NCBI RefSeq assembly: GCF_001866055.1
Contig: NZ_MLQS01000019.1
Coordinates: 62,001 to 126,000 of the forward strand
Length of the DNA stretch: 64,000 bases
Source of the DNA: Anaerobacillus alkalidiazotrophicus
GTDB taxonomy: Bacteria > Bacillota > Bacilli > Bacillales_H > Anaerobacillaceae
Direction of reading: 5' to 3'
The translations under genes were made by a program, and so were the position numbers. The notes under the pieces were generated by a model, which did not search any database, had not been told where the DNA came from, and worked only from the letters and a program-made list of their open reading frames with translations. Below, piece by piece: positions 41,438 through 49,769 of the stretch. Each line of letters opens with the position of its first letter. Position 1 is the stretch's first letter.

Positions 41438-41830
41438 GTGATCAAAAAATATTTTCATTTCATTTTATTATTCTTACTATTATTGTTATTTTTTGGCTAT
41501 AAGCAGTTCCAAGCTCAAGGAATTGAACAAATTAATACAGATCAATTAGCTGAAATGTTAGAGAGCGATGGCCAAAATGATGTATTTTATATTGATGTTC
41601 GTGAACCACATGAATTTCAGGATGGACATATTAACGGCATGGTGAATGTTCCATTAAGTCAGTTAGAAAATAATTATGACATAATTCCTAAAGAGAAAAC
41701 AGTTGTTATCTTTTGTCGTAGTGGAAACAGAAGTTTGCAAGCTGCTAATATTTTAAAAGATATTGGTTACAAAGATTTGGTCAATGTAAAGGGTGGGATT
41801 CTTGATTGGAAAGGTGAAGTGGTGAAATAA
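41438..41830 (+). CDS. Membrane-anchored rhodanese-like sulfurtransferase
   Basis: The 130-residue protein has an N-terminal membrane anchor (residues 6-24, FHFILLFLLLLLFFGY) and one rhodanese domain with FYIDVREPHEFQDGHINGM and the active-site Cys loop CRSGNRS. It should carry or transfer persulfide sulfur at the membrane. GTG 41438 follows AGAGGAG. It is the first gene behind operator 1 and leads into the next rhodanese-like gene. Confidence 0.88.
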   Translation: MIKKYFHFILLFLLLLLFFGYKQFQAQGIEQINTDQLAEMLESDGQNDVFYIDVREPHEFQDGHINGMVNVPLSQLENNYDIIPKEKTVVIFCRSGNRSLQAANILKDIGYKDLVNVKGGILDWKGEVVK

Positions 41831-41847
41831 GGGAAATAGGTGATTAA

Positions 41848-42252
41848 ATGATGTATTTCACGATTATTAGTGTAACTATTTTACTTAAGGTTTACTATCT
41901 ATACAGAAGACATTTTCCAGTTAAAGGGATAGAATGTATCAAATTAGATAAAATAGTTAAAACAAACAATGCATACATTCTTGATATTAGAGATTATGAA
42001 TTGGCTCATCATCATCAAATAAAAGGAACGATAAATATTCCATTGGCTTATTTAAAGAGAAATTATCGAGGGTTAAACGAAAAGAATGTATATATTATAG
42101 CTTCAAATATTGTAGATGTAAACATAAGTAGTCGCTTCTTACTTAGAAAAGGGATTAAAATAAATGGCTTCTATTTAATTCATCATCCAAATAAAAAGTC
42201 CAATATACAAAATTGCAAGAACAGGAGGGTCATACATGGAGTACACGGATAA
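41848..42252 (+). CDS. Rhodanese-like protein lacking the active-site Cys
   Basis: The 134-residue protein has a short N-terminal membrane segment and a rhodanese fold (ILDIRDYELAHHHQIKGTIN, INIPLAYLKRN). The loop that normally reads CxxGxRS is replaced by ASNIVDVNISSR, so it is probably not catalytic. It starts 17 bp after the active rhodanese gene and overlaps the repressor gene by 17 bp. It may be a partner or a decaying copy. Confidence 0.75.
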   Translation: MMYFTIISVTILLKVYYLYRRHFPVKGIECIKLDKIVKTNNAYILDIRDYELAHHHQIKGTINIPLAYLKRNYRGLNEKNVYIIASNIVDVNISSRFLLRKGIKINGFYLIHHPNKKSNIQNCKNRRVIHGVHG

Positions 42253-42496
42253 AATGAAAAATAGAATCAAACGTATTGAGGGACAAGTAAAAGCGATTTC
42301 AAGAATGATGGAAGAAGGGAAAGACTGTAAAGAACTAGTCATACAAATATCTGCAGCTAGAAGTGCTTTAGATCGAACGATAGGTTTAGTCGTTAGTTCA
42401 AATTTGGAGCACTGCGTCAGACAGCATGTTGAGAAAGGTGAAGAGACTGAAGCATTTATTCAAGAAGCCGTTAACCTACTCGTAAAAAGTAGATAA
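42236..42496 (+). CDS. cstR: CstR-type persulfide-sensing repressor
   Basis: This 86-residue CsoR-family repressor has RIKRIEGQVKAISRMMEEGK, Cys in KDCKEL (about 32) and Cys in LEHCVRQ (about 61). Asn replaces the copper-binding His of CsoR (SSNLEHC), which is the CstR pattern; two Cys per pair of protomers form di- or trisulfide links with persulfides and release DNA. It is embedded among rhodanese genes and three palindromic promoters, as in known cst clusters. About two thirds of residues match the paralogue at 12913 by eye. Confidence 0.9.
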   Translation: MEYTDKMKNRIKRIEGQVKAISRMMEEGKDCKELVIQISAARSALDRTIGLVVSSNLEHCVRQHVEKGEETEAFIQEAVNLLVKSR

Positions 42497-42558
42497 AGTT
42501 TAGCGGTTTCTTGGAAAGTGGATTAGTAATGTAACTAATTTACTAAACTAAAATTTTT

Positions 42559-42589
42559 TTGTCTACCTATTACCTATACGAGTATAGGT
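42559..42589 (+). promoter_or_regulatory. Promoter with CstR-type operator 2
   Basis: A perfect palindrome ACCTATACGAGTATAGGT (42572-42589) overlaps a TATAGG -10 element 18 bp downstream of TTGTCT. It precedes the second rhodanese pair. Confidence 0.75.
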
Positions 42590-42620
42590 TAAAGAAAACG
42601 AATGAGAAGGTGTGAAATAA

Positions 42621-42984
42621 ATGGATGTAATTATAAACGTAGTACTCGTTGTTATTGCTGGTATATATTTTTATTCAATCGATTCGTACCGGTTAAGGGT
42701 GTTAATCAAATTACAACGGAAGAATTAAAAACGAAACTAAAAAGAAAAGACATTCAATTTGTTGATGTTCGAACTTTAGGAGAATTTACTAGCAACCACA
42801 TAAAAAGCTTTAATAACATTCCACTTCATGAATTAACTATAAAGTCCGAAAAATTAACGAAAGATAAAGAGTTGTTGTTATCTGCCAAAGTGGTATGCGA
42901 AGTAATAAAGCAGCAAAATTGTTAAAGAAAATGGGTTTTCAACAGATTACAAATGTTAAGGGCGGTATGAGTTCATGGTACTAA
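42621..42984 (+). pseudogene. Membrane rhodanese gene with two frameshifts
   Basis: ATG 42621 opens MDVIINVVLVVIAGIYFYS, a membrane anchor; homology then moves to another frame with RFVPVKGVNQITTEELKTKL and FVDVRTLGEF. After LTKDKE it moves again to VVVICQSGMRSNKAAKLLKK and VKGGMSSWY before TAA 42984. Merged, the three pieces give a complete rhodanese with the active-site Cys loop CQSGMRS. The two shifts are near 42680 and 42870. Either the gene is newly inactivated or the assembly has errors here. Confidence 0.8.
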
Positions 42985-43005
42985 TTTTATAAAGGGCGTG
43001 GTTTC

Positions 43006-43290
43006 ATGAGGGAAATCAGATCAACAGAAGTCGGAAAGTTAAAAAATCCAATTATTATTGATGTTCGTGAGGACGACGAAGTACGAACAGGTAAAATACC
43101 GGGGAGCATTAACATACCACTTAGTATCCTTGAGTTTAAAATGTACGATTTAGACAAGGCTAAAGAATATATCATTGTTTGCCATTCAGGTGCCAGAAGT
43201 ATATTAGCTACACGTTTTCTCTTAAATCATGGGTACAATGTCATCAATATGGTTGGCGGAATGCTAGATTGGAAAGGGATAGTGGTTTAA
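43006..43290 (+). CDS. Single-domain rhodanese sulfurtransferase
   Basis: This 94-residue cytoplasmic rhodanese has IIIDVREDDEVRTGKIPGS and the active-site loop CHSGARS, ending NMVGGMLDWKG. It has no membrane anchor, unlike its neighbours. ATG 43006 lies 21 bp after the frameshifted gene, so it is probably driven from operator 2. It may shuttle persulfide between the membrane rhodaneses and the reductase fusion at 43360. Confidence 0.9.
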   Translation: MREIRSTEVGKLKNPIIIDVREDDEVRTGKIPGSINIPLSILEFKMYDLDKAKEYIIVCHSGARSILATRFLLNHGYNVINMVGGMLDWKGIVV

Positions 43291-43296
43291 TTTTTT

Positions 43297-43327
43297 TTAA
43301 GATTAAATACCTATACGCGTATAACTA
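43297..43327 (+). promoter_or_regulatory. Promoter with CstR-type operator 3
   Basis: ATACCTATACGCGTATAACT (43308-43327) has a perfect TATACGCGTATA centre and overlaps a TATAAC -10 element, 17 bp from TTAAGA. It shares ACCTATACG with operator 2. Confidence 0.7.
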
Positions 43328-43359
43328 ATTGAAGTTAAAATATAAGGGAGGAAGTATAA

Positions 43360-45303
43360 ATGAGTAAAAAAATAGTGATTGTTGGTGGTGTTGCAGGTGG
43401 TGCAACGGCTGCTGCTCGCTTAAGAAGATTAGATGAAACTTCTAAGATTGTTATGTTTGAAAAAGGGGAACATATTTCTTTTGCTAACTGTGGTTTACCC
43501 TATTACATTGGTGAAACGATTACCGATCGAGAAAAGTTATTAGTTCAAACTGTTGAAGGAATGTCTAATAAATTTAAATTAGATATTCGAAACTTAAGTG
43601 AAGTTATTGATATTAACCGTAATAACAATACTGTAACTGTCAAAGATTTACGTACAGGAGAGCAATATGAAGAGGGCTACGATCAATTAGTTCTATCACC
43701 AGGAGCTCGCCCGATTGTCCCACCTATACCAGGGTTAAAAGAAGCAAATGCCATTTTTACGTTACGAAATATCCCAGATACTGATCGAATTAAATCGTAC
43801 GTTGATCATAAAAATCCGAAACGTGCTGTCATAGTAGGTGGTGGTTTTATTGGCTTAGAAATGGCTGAAAATTTATATGAGCGTGGCCTATATGTGACGA
43901 TTATCGAAATGGCCGATCAAGTGATGGCGCCTCTTGATTATGAAATGGCCTCGATCATACACACACACCTTAAGGATAAAGGAATTAATCTTATATTAAG
44001 TGATGGGGTAAAGTCTTTTGAAGATGAAGGGAAAAAGGTCGTGACACAAATCGGAAAGGAAATTGAAACAGACATGATCATCCTTTCTATAGGTGTACGT
44101 CCTGAAAATGAACTTGCAGTTCGGGCAGGCTTGAATGTTGGTGAACGTGGTGGTATTCAAGTGAATGAATATTTACAAACAAGTGATCCTACGATTTATG
44201 CAATTGGTGATGTGATTGAAGTGAAAGATTATATTAACGAACAACCAACGATGATCCCACTGGCTTGGCCAGCTAATCGTCAAGGAAGAATCGTTGCTGA
44301 TAATATTTATGGGAAAAATGTTCGTTATAATGGGACGCTAGGCAGCTCGATAGCAAAAGTTCTCGATTATACGGTAGCCACGACTGGAAATAATGAAAAA
44401 ACGTTAAAACGTCTAGGGATTCCTTATCAAGTGGTCCATCTACACCCTGGCTCACATGCAGGCTACTATCCTGGAGCAAGTCCAATTGCCTTAAAACTCA
44501 TCTTTGATAAAGAAACGGGGAAAATTTATGGAGCACAAGCAGTTGGAAAAGACGGAGTTGATAAACGAATTGACGTAATTGCTACTGCCATCAAAGGAAA
44601 TTTATCAGTAATGGATCTTGTCGATATAGAGTTAGCCTATGCACCTCCGTATTCGTCTGCGAAAGATCCAGTTAATATGGCTGGTTATGTAGCGACCAAT
44701 ATCGTTGAAGGAGTACTTGAAACAGTTCAATGGAATGAGATCGATGAAATTGTTACTAATGGTGGAACTTTAATAGATGTTCGTAATCCAATAGAGCTAG
44801 AAATGGGGTATATCAAAGGTTCAAAAAATATACCGCTTGATGATTTACGTGATCGGTTAGCTGAACTACAAAAAAATGAAACGATTTATGTCAGCTGTCA
44901 GGTTGGATTACGTGGTTATTTAGCTACTCGAATACTACAGGAAAATGGTTTTAACGTGAAAAACTTGGACGGTGGATGGAAAACTTATTCTTCAGTTTTC
45001 AGTCATACTAATGTTGACAATCATGTTACTATAACGAACGATGAAGGTGTAGCTATTAGACAAAAAGAATTAGAGGAAATAGATGTTTCAATAGATGTTA
45101 CAGGTATTCAGTGCCCAGGCGCGATTATGAGTGTATCGAAAGCAATGAATGAAATGATGGATGGACAAGTTTTGGAAATAACAGCTAGTGATGTCAACTT
45201 TATAAAAGATTTATCTACTTGGTGTGAGTGCAATGGTTATATAATTTTCAAGCAATTAAATGAAAAAAAGATGGTGAAAACGTATATTCAAAAAATAGAT
45301 TAA
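43360..45303 (+). CDS. CoA-disulfide/persulfide reductase fused to rhodanese and TusA domains
   Basis: The 647-residue protein starts with a flavoprotein reductase (about 1-445; FAD motif VVGGVAGGATAAARLRR, redox Cys44 in ISFANCGLPYYIG, NAD motif VIVGGGFIGLEMAENL). A rhodanese domain follows (about 460-555, Cys513 in YVSCQVGLRGY), then a TusA-like domain (about 575-647) with Cys585 in TGIQCPGAIMS. All three sulfur-handling cysteines are present. The fusion should reduce CoA persulfide or other persulfides and relay sulfur within one chain. It lies behind operator 3 and ends the persulfide cluster. Confidence 0.92.
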   Translation: MSKKIVIVGGVAGGATAAARLRRLDETSKIVMFEKGEHISFANCGLPYYIGETITDREKLLVQTVEGMSNKFKLDIRNLSEVIDINRNNNTVTVKDLRTGEQYEEGYDQLVLSPGARPIVPPIPGLKEANAIFTLRNIPDTDRIKSYVDHKNPKRAVIVGGGFIGLEMAENLYERGLYVTIIEMADQVMAPLDYEMASIIHTHLKDKGINLILSDGVKSFEDEGKKVVTQIGKEIETDMIILSIGVRPENELAVRAGLNVGERGGIQVNEYLQTSDPTIYAIGDVIEVKDYINEQPTMIPLAWPANRQGRIVADNIYGKNVRYNGTLGSSIAKVLDYTVATTGNNEKTLKRLGIPYQVVHLHPGSHAGYYPGASPIALKLIFDKETGKIYGAQAVGKDGVDKRIDVIATAIKGNLSVMDLVDIELAYAPPYSSAKDPVNMAGYVATNIVEGVLETVQWNEIDEIVTNGGTLIDVRNPIELEMGYIKGSKNIPLDDLRDRLAELQKNETIYVSCQVGLRGYLATRILQENGFNVKNLDGGWKTYSSVFSHTNVDNHVTITNDEGVAIRQKELEEIDVSIDVTGIQCPGAIMSVSKAMNEMMDGQVLEITASDVNFIKDLSTWCECNGYIIFKQLNEKKMVKTYIQKID

Positions 45304-45377
45304 TATTACAGAATGGTGTCCGAAAATAGGAAGAACAACAGAAAATGGGACCAAATGTAGTCTAATTATATAATACT

Positions 45378-45407
45378 AAGAAAACGCTATACTTTAGCGT
45401 TTTTTTG
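45378..45407 (+). terminator. Rho-independent terminator
   Basis: AAAACGCTA pairs with TTAGCGTTTT, continuing into a T run. Confidence 0.88.
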
Positions 45408-45513
45408 TTTGTTAGGTAATTAGACTTAATACTAAATTAAAGTATTTATAATATGTATATTTTGGTTTTTTTAAAATAAATATTAAAAGAGTCCGTAAAG
45501 TGGGGGGGGAATA

Positions 45514-47154
45514 ATGTTGAAAATAATAATTGCTAAAAGTACTGATACATTGAGGAAAATTGCTCATTCACAAAATATAGATATGCATTCATTATTAAGA
45601 GTTAATGCTCATATTGATGATCCTGATGGAGATATCACGAATATGAAAGTGTATATTCCCCCTGAATTAAATAATCATTTCAAAATTCCTCCATTTGGCT
45701 ATCCGAAAATGCCAGAAGAATTTATCAATCATTGGATACCAACGACTTCAATTGAAAAAATGGTACTTGAAGAATATGACGTTCTTATCGTAGGTAGTGG
45801 AGCTGGTGGGTCAGCAGCACTATACCGTGTATGTGAACAATGGAGTAAAAAAGGGAAGAAAATTGGAATGATAGAAGCTGGTGGATTATTACTACCGACA
45901 CACGCGCATAATATTTCCACCTTGGAAAATGAAAGATTTCCTAAGTACTTCTTAAACCCGAATATTAGCACCCCGGTAGGTTGGGAACTTCCCGAATTTC
46001 CTGGAGCGAGAATCGTTTATGCTTTAGGTGGAAGAACCTTATTTTGGTCTGCCGTTACACCAAGAATGCATAAAATAGAATTTCCAATTAATGATTGGCC
46101 AATTTCTTATGATGATTTAATTGGGTATTATAATAAGCTTGAGAGGGTTATGGGGGTAACTAACGACTTTACTAAAGATGCTTCTATAACAGATATTACA
46201 TTAAAAAGACTAAGGGAAAATGGTTTCCCTCAGGCTACTGGAGTACCGATAGCCACTGACATTTCAAAGACAAAGTTTGGTACAATCAAATCGGATGTAT
46301 ACTTTAGTTCGATAGATTTTCTTGCAAGGTCACTTGAACTAAATCCATTTGATCTCTCAATTAATACTAAAGGAGTACGTGTTATCGTAAATAATGACAA
46401 AATATCTGGGATAGAAGTTGTAACTCCTGAGGGGCAACCCTATATTATTCGAGCAAAAAACATCATTTTATCAGCTAGTGCACTTGAAACTCCAAGAATC
46501 TTATTAAATTCAGGAATTGAAGGAAAAGCAATCGGGCATTATCTAGTAAATCATTCTTTTTTAGAAGTTAACGGTAGTTTTAATCGCTTTGACTTCCTAG
46601 AAAATTTTGGTAATCTTGGAATTTTAGTTCCGCAGACGAGGGAAATTCCATTTCAACTTCAATTATACGGTTTAGGTGGCTTTTTTTTCTATTATAAAAA
46701 TCAATTGCCTGAGCAAGATAGAATTCCTTTTTTTGTACAAGGTTTCGGAAAAGTTGAAGCTAGGTACGAAAATAAAGTTATGCTACATTCAACAAAAAAA
46801 GATAGATTTGGCTACCCGACAATTGATGTTAATTTTTCATATAGCCAAAAAGACTATCGATTAATTTCTTATATTCATAACCAAATGGAATACGCTCTAA
46901 AAATCATAAATGGAAAGAAAGACGAAGAAATATCTTTACGACCACCTGGGCTTGACTATCATGAGATGGGAACTTGTAGAATGGGGGATGATCCTGAAAC
47001 TTCGGTTACAAATAAGTACGGGCAAGTTCATCATGTTCGTGGACTCTTTGTTGCTGATAATAGTGTATTACGAAACACTGGGGCCGCAAACCCAGTTATA
47101 ACAACCATGGCATTAGCTCTTCGTACAGCTGATTATATTACACAAACTAATTAA
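45514..47154 (+). CDS. GMC family oxidoreductase with N-terminal LysM-like domain
   Basis: The 546-residue protein has a LysM-like module (residues 1-50: AKSTDTLRKIAHSQNIDMHS, then VNAHIDDPDGDI and MKVYIPPE). An FAD-binding GMC oxidoreductase follows, with VLIVGSGAGGSAALYRV, ALGGRTLFWSAVTPRM and the C-terminal DYHEMGTCRMGDD...GLFVADNSVL. GMC enzymes oxidise alcohols or sugars. LysM binds peptidoglycan, but there is no signal peptide, so the protein may sit inside the spore coat or cortex region. ATG 45514 follows a run of G residues. Confidence 0.82.
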   Translation: MLKIIIAKSTDTLRKIAHSQNIDMHSLLRVNAHIDDPDGDITNMKVYIPPELNNHFKIPPFGYPKMPEEFINHWIPTTSIEKMVLEEYDVLIVGSGAGGSAALYRVCEQWSKKGKKIGMIEAGGLLLPTHAHNISTLENERFPKYFLNPNISTPVGWELPEFPGARIVYALGGRTLFWSAVTPRMHKIEFPINDWPISYDDLIGYYNKLERVMGVTNDFTKDASITDITLKRLRENGFPQATGVPIATDISKTKFGTIKSDVYFSSIDFLARSLELNPFDLSINTKGVRVIVNNDKISGIEVVTPEGQPYIIRAKNIILSASALETPRILLNSGIEGKAIGHYLVNHSFLEVNGSFNRFDFLENFGNLGILVPQTREIPFQLQLYGLGGFFFYYKNQLPEQDRIPFFVQGFGKVEARYENKVMLHSTKKDRFGYPTIDVNFSYSQKDYRLISYIHNQMEYALKIINGKKDEEISLRPPGLDYHEMGTCRMGDDPETSVTNKYGQVHHVRGLFVADNSVLRNTGAANPVITTMALALRTADYITQTN

Positions 47155-47211
47155 TAAATGGGAGTTGGAATTAGAATCATGAAAAATCCATGAGTAGTTT
47201 CTGAGGGGATC

Positions 47212-47808
47212 GTGTACGATCTAAAAGATGAGCGTTGGATAAAAAACTTGAAACAGGTAAAAGAAGCTAATAAGAAAGTTGTACTTACTTTTGATGATGG
47301 TCCGAGCAGGCACTTAAATACGATATTGAATATCTTAAAAGAGAAGAATGTTCAAGCGATATTTTTTTGGCAATCCAAATTATTGTATCACGAGAGACCG
47401 TGGCAGCGGGTGATAGATGAAGGCCATATGATTGCTTCGCACGCTCACAATCATAAAAATCTAGTGAAATTGACCCGAGGTGAACAATTTCGTCAAATAA
47501 ATAATAGTATAAGGATTATAGAAAACGTGACTGGATCAAAGGTAGGATATTTCCGCCCGCCATTTGGTCAATATAACGAAGATACAATGGAGATTTTAAA
47601 AGAATTTGAATTAACGCCAATTATGTGGGAAATTACCTCTTATGATTGGGAAAATAAGCAAAATCCCCATAAAATTGTATGTAATGTCATTGAACATATA
47701 ATGGATGGCTCCATAATCCTACTTCACGAATTAGAACAAACTGTTTCTATTCTTCTGGAGCTTATTGATAACATTAGAGATAAAGGGTTTGAATTTTCTC
47801 TACTATAG
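47212..47808 (+). CDS. Polysaccharide deacetylase (NodB domain)
   Basis: The 198-residue protein is little more than a NodB domain, with TFDDGPSRHLNTIL (catalytic and metal Asp), SHAHNHKNL (metal His pair) and RPPFGQYNED. It lacks a signal peptide. GTG 47212 follows GAGGGG. It probably removes acetyl groups from a peptidoglycan or chitin-like glycan; with the LysM protein upstream, a spore-wall role is conceivable. Confidence 0.88.
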   Translation: MYDLKDERWIKNLKQVKEANKKVVLTFDDGPSRHLNTILNILKEKNVQAIFFWQSKLLYHERPWQRVIDEGHMIASHAHNHKNLVKLTRGEQFRQINNSIRIIENVTGSKVGYFRPPFGQYNEDTMEILKEFELTPIMWEITSYDWENKQNPHKIVCNVIEHIMDGSIILLHELEQTVSILLELIDNIRDKGFEFSLL

Positions 47809-47846
47809 ACCGATAAATTTCTGGTATTACTAAATATATATAACGA

Positions 47847-47892
47847 AAAAACAGCTTAATGCTCTATTTTTTTATGGGCGTTTAGCTGTTTT
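47847..47892. terminator. Bidirectional terminator
   Basis: AAAACAGCT-AA pairs with TT-AGCTGTTTT between the convergent deacetylase and hypothetical genes. Confidence 0.7.
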
Positions 47893-48286
47893 CATTTTCA
47901 TTAGTAATTCGATATAGAAAATGTTCCATCTCGAGGACTATGTCATTAGAGGAATGGTGAAAGCAAACACTTTGTTTTTTAAAAGCACGTTTTAAAAGTA
48001 AATTAGCAATTTTTATCGCTTCAGGACCATGATTTGGATTTCTTTTGATGCGAATCAAAGCTAAATGGAGTTGATCTCGTAACCTTCTCAGTGATAGTAA
48101 ATATTCTGAAGCATGAAAGAAGCTTCTCATCATTTTTTGATCTGATAATAAATAGAACACCAAAATTATTTGTCTTCTACAATCCTTACTATTTTGTACT
48201 AGTAATTGTTCAACCGAATTGTTATTATCGCCGACCATTAATGATTTTTCGTGTTTTACTTGTTTTATAAAAGTTTCAAGCTCCAT
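47882..48286 (-). CDS. Hypothetical protein
   Basis: The 134-residue, mostly helical, basic protein (LRRLRDQLHLALIRIKRNPN) has no signal peptide or recognised motif. ATG 48286 has GGAGTGAGGG just upstream, which supports expression. I do not recognise the family. Confidence 0.6.
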   Translation of the reverse strand: MELETFIKQVKHEKSLMVGDNNNSVEQLLVQNSKDCRRQIILVFYLLSDQKMMRSFFHASEYLLSLRRLRDQLHLALIRIKRNPNHGPEAIKIANLLLKRAFKKQSVCFHHSSNDIVLEMEHFLYRITNENENS

Positions 48287-48544
48287 AAACCCTCACTCCA
48301 AATAGGTAGTAGTCATATTTTTCTTGTTATCATTAGAAAATATCTAAACTTCTCTTTAGTAGATTTTTATTAACATTTATTGGACAATATACCGAAAAGG
48401 AATGAGAAGTTTTTACTACATAGAAAAATACATACTTGGAAAAGCGAAATTAGGGTATATCCGGACCCATAATCAATAATTAATGATAAAATGGAGAGAT
48501 GAAGCTGCAACTATTTTTTTAGAATTGGCTGGTGTTTATATATT

Positions 48545-49291
48545 ATGAAAGAGAAGAAAAAGCTATTAGAGGTTGACTTATATAAACCAATCCAAACGTA
48601 TTTTATTAAAGAAGGATATGAGGTTTATGGTGAAGTTAATGACTGTGACATTGCCGCTATCAAAGAAGATGAATTAATTGTTATCGAATTAAAACTTACC
48701 TTAAATGTTGATCTCCTTATCCAAGCCACAAAACGGCAGCGGTTAACAGAGTTTGTCTATGTCGCAGTACCTAAACCGAAATACAGCTTACGATCCAAAC
48801 GTTGGACAGATCTATGTCATTTAATTAAAAGGCTTGAGCTCGGATTAATTATTGTATCATTTACAGGTAATCGTAAAAAAGCTGCAATTATCTTTCATCC
48901 GACTCCATTTAATCAGAGTAAAAATACACGTCAAAACAAACAAAAAAGAAAAAGGTTACTAGCGGAAATTAACGGCAGAAGTGCAGATTATAATCTAGGT
49001 GGGAGTAATCGAACGAAAATTATGACCGCTTATAAAGAGAATTGTATACAAATTGCATGCTATTTAGAAAAATTCGGCCCTTTATCGCCCAAAAGACTAA
49101 TTGAAATGGGGGCGGGAGCGAAAACTTCTTCAATTTTAACAAAAAACTTTTACCAATGGTTTGAAAGAATTAAAAGGGGGATATATATCATTAGTGAAAA
49201 AGGGAAACAAGACATAAAAGAGTATCCTGAGCTTGTTACTTATTATCTAGAATTAATGAATAATACCGATGTGAATAAAGGAGAAAATTAG
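48545..49291 (+). CDS. DUF2161 family PD-(D/E)XK nuclease-like protein
   Basis: The 248-residue protein has a restriction-endonuclease-like core (about 10-110) with KPIQTYFIKEGYEVYGE, CDIAAI and VIELKL, giving the D-x(n)-ExK pattern of PD-(D/E)XK phosphodiesterases. A C-terminal winged-helix-like part follows. It matches the DUF2161 family. The start has only a weak ribosome binding site. Function is unknown; a DNA-cleaving role is inferred from the fold. Confidence 0.82.
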   Translation: MKEKKKLLEVDLYKPIQTYFIKEGYEVYGEVNDCDIAAIKEDELIVIELKLTLNVDLLIQATKRQRLTEFVYVAVPKPKYSLRSKRWTDLCHLIKRLELGLIIVSFTGNRKKAAIIFHPTPFNQSKNTRQNKQKRKRLLAEINGRSADYNLGGSNRTKIMTAYKENCIQIACYLEKFGPLSPKRLIEMGAGAKTSSILTKNFYQWFERIKRGIYIISEKGKQDIKEYPELVTYYLELMNNTDVNKGEN

Positions 49292-49319
49292 TGTAGTTTT
49301 ATAAATTAACGAGAGAGCG

Positions 49320-49350
49320 AACAGGAACACAAAGTGTGTTTCTGTTTTTT
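49320..49350 (+). terminator. Rho-independent terminator
   Basis: AACAGGAACACA pairs with TGTGTTTCTGTT, followed by TTTTT. Confidence 0.85.
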
Positions 49351-49377
49351 TACATAATCACAAACTATAAATTTCTA

Positions 49378-49532
49378 ACTTGGAAACTGTCTAGCGCAAG
49401 AAGGCTACGATCTCGGCCACTTCTTACCTTTTCACAGTAGCCAAAGAGATGCCTCTGTCAAAGGTCTTTAGTTTCGTATATTATTTGCAGTGAAAGGGCT
49501 AAAAGCCTAAATAGGTACCTTGTTCTTTTCTC
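49378..49532 (+). repeat. Repeat family C, copy 4
   Basis: It begins CTTGGAAACTGTCTAGCGC and shares CTCGG(C/T)CACTTC and CAGTAGCCAAAGAG-like blocks with 23087-23272; the end (ACCTTGTTCTTTTCTC) is diverged. The rest of 49533-49769 shows only A+T-rich promoter-like DNA. Confidence 0.65.
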
Positions 49533-49769
49533 ACTAATGAAATAGAATGTTAGATTTTCTAATGGAAATGTAGTTATTGTTTCTTTTTTTGTACTATAAT
49601 CATTTCAACAATTAACAAAGTTACAAGTTGTGTTAGATGATTTACAAAAAGTACTGAGATATAGTAGTGCACTAACTTATTAATGTTAATTGAAGAGAAA
49701 CCCAAAAAGTACTAGGGAAATATCACTCACTTTATTATTTATATCGAAGAAAAAGGAGTCCTTTCTATT

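Noticed and set aside
42602..42925. Rhodanese gene start at 42602
   Set aside because: The first 25 residues of that frame are not rhodanese-like; the natural start with a membrane anchor is ATG 42621 in another frame, and the gene is treated as frameshifted.
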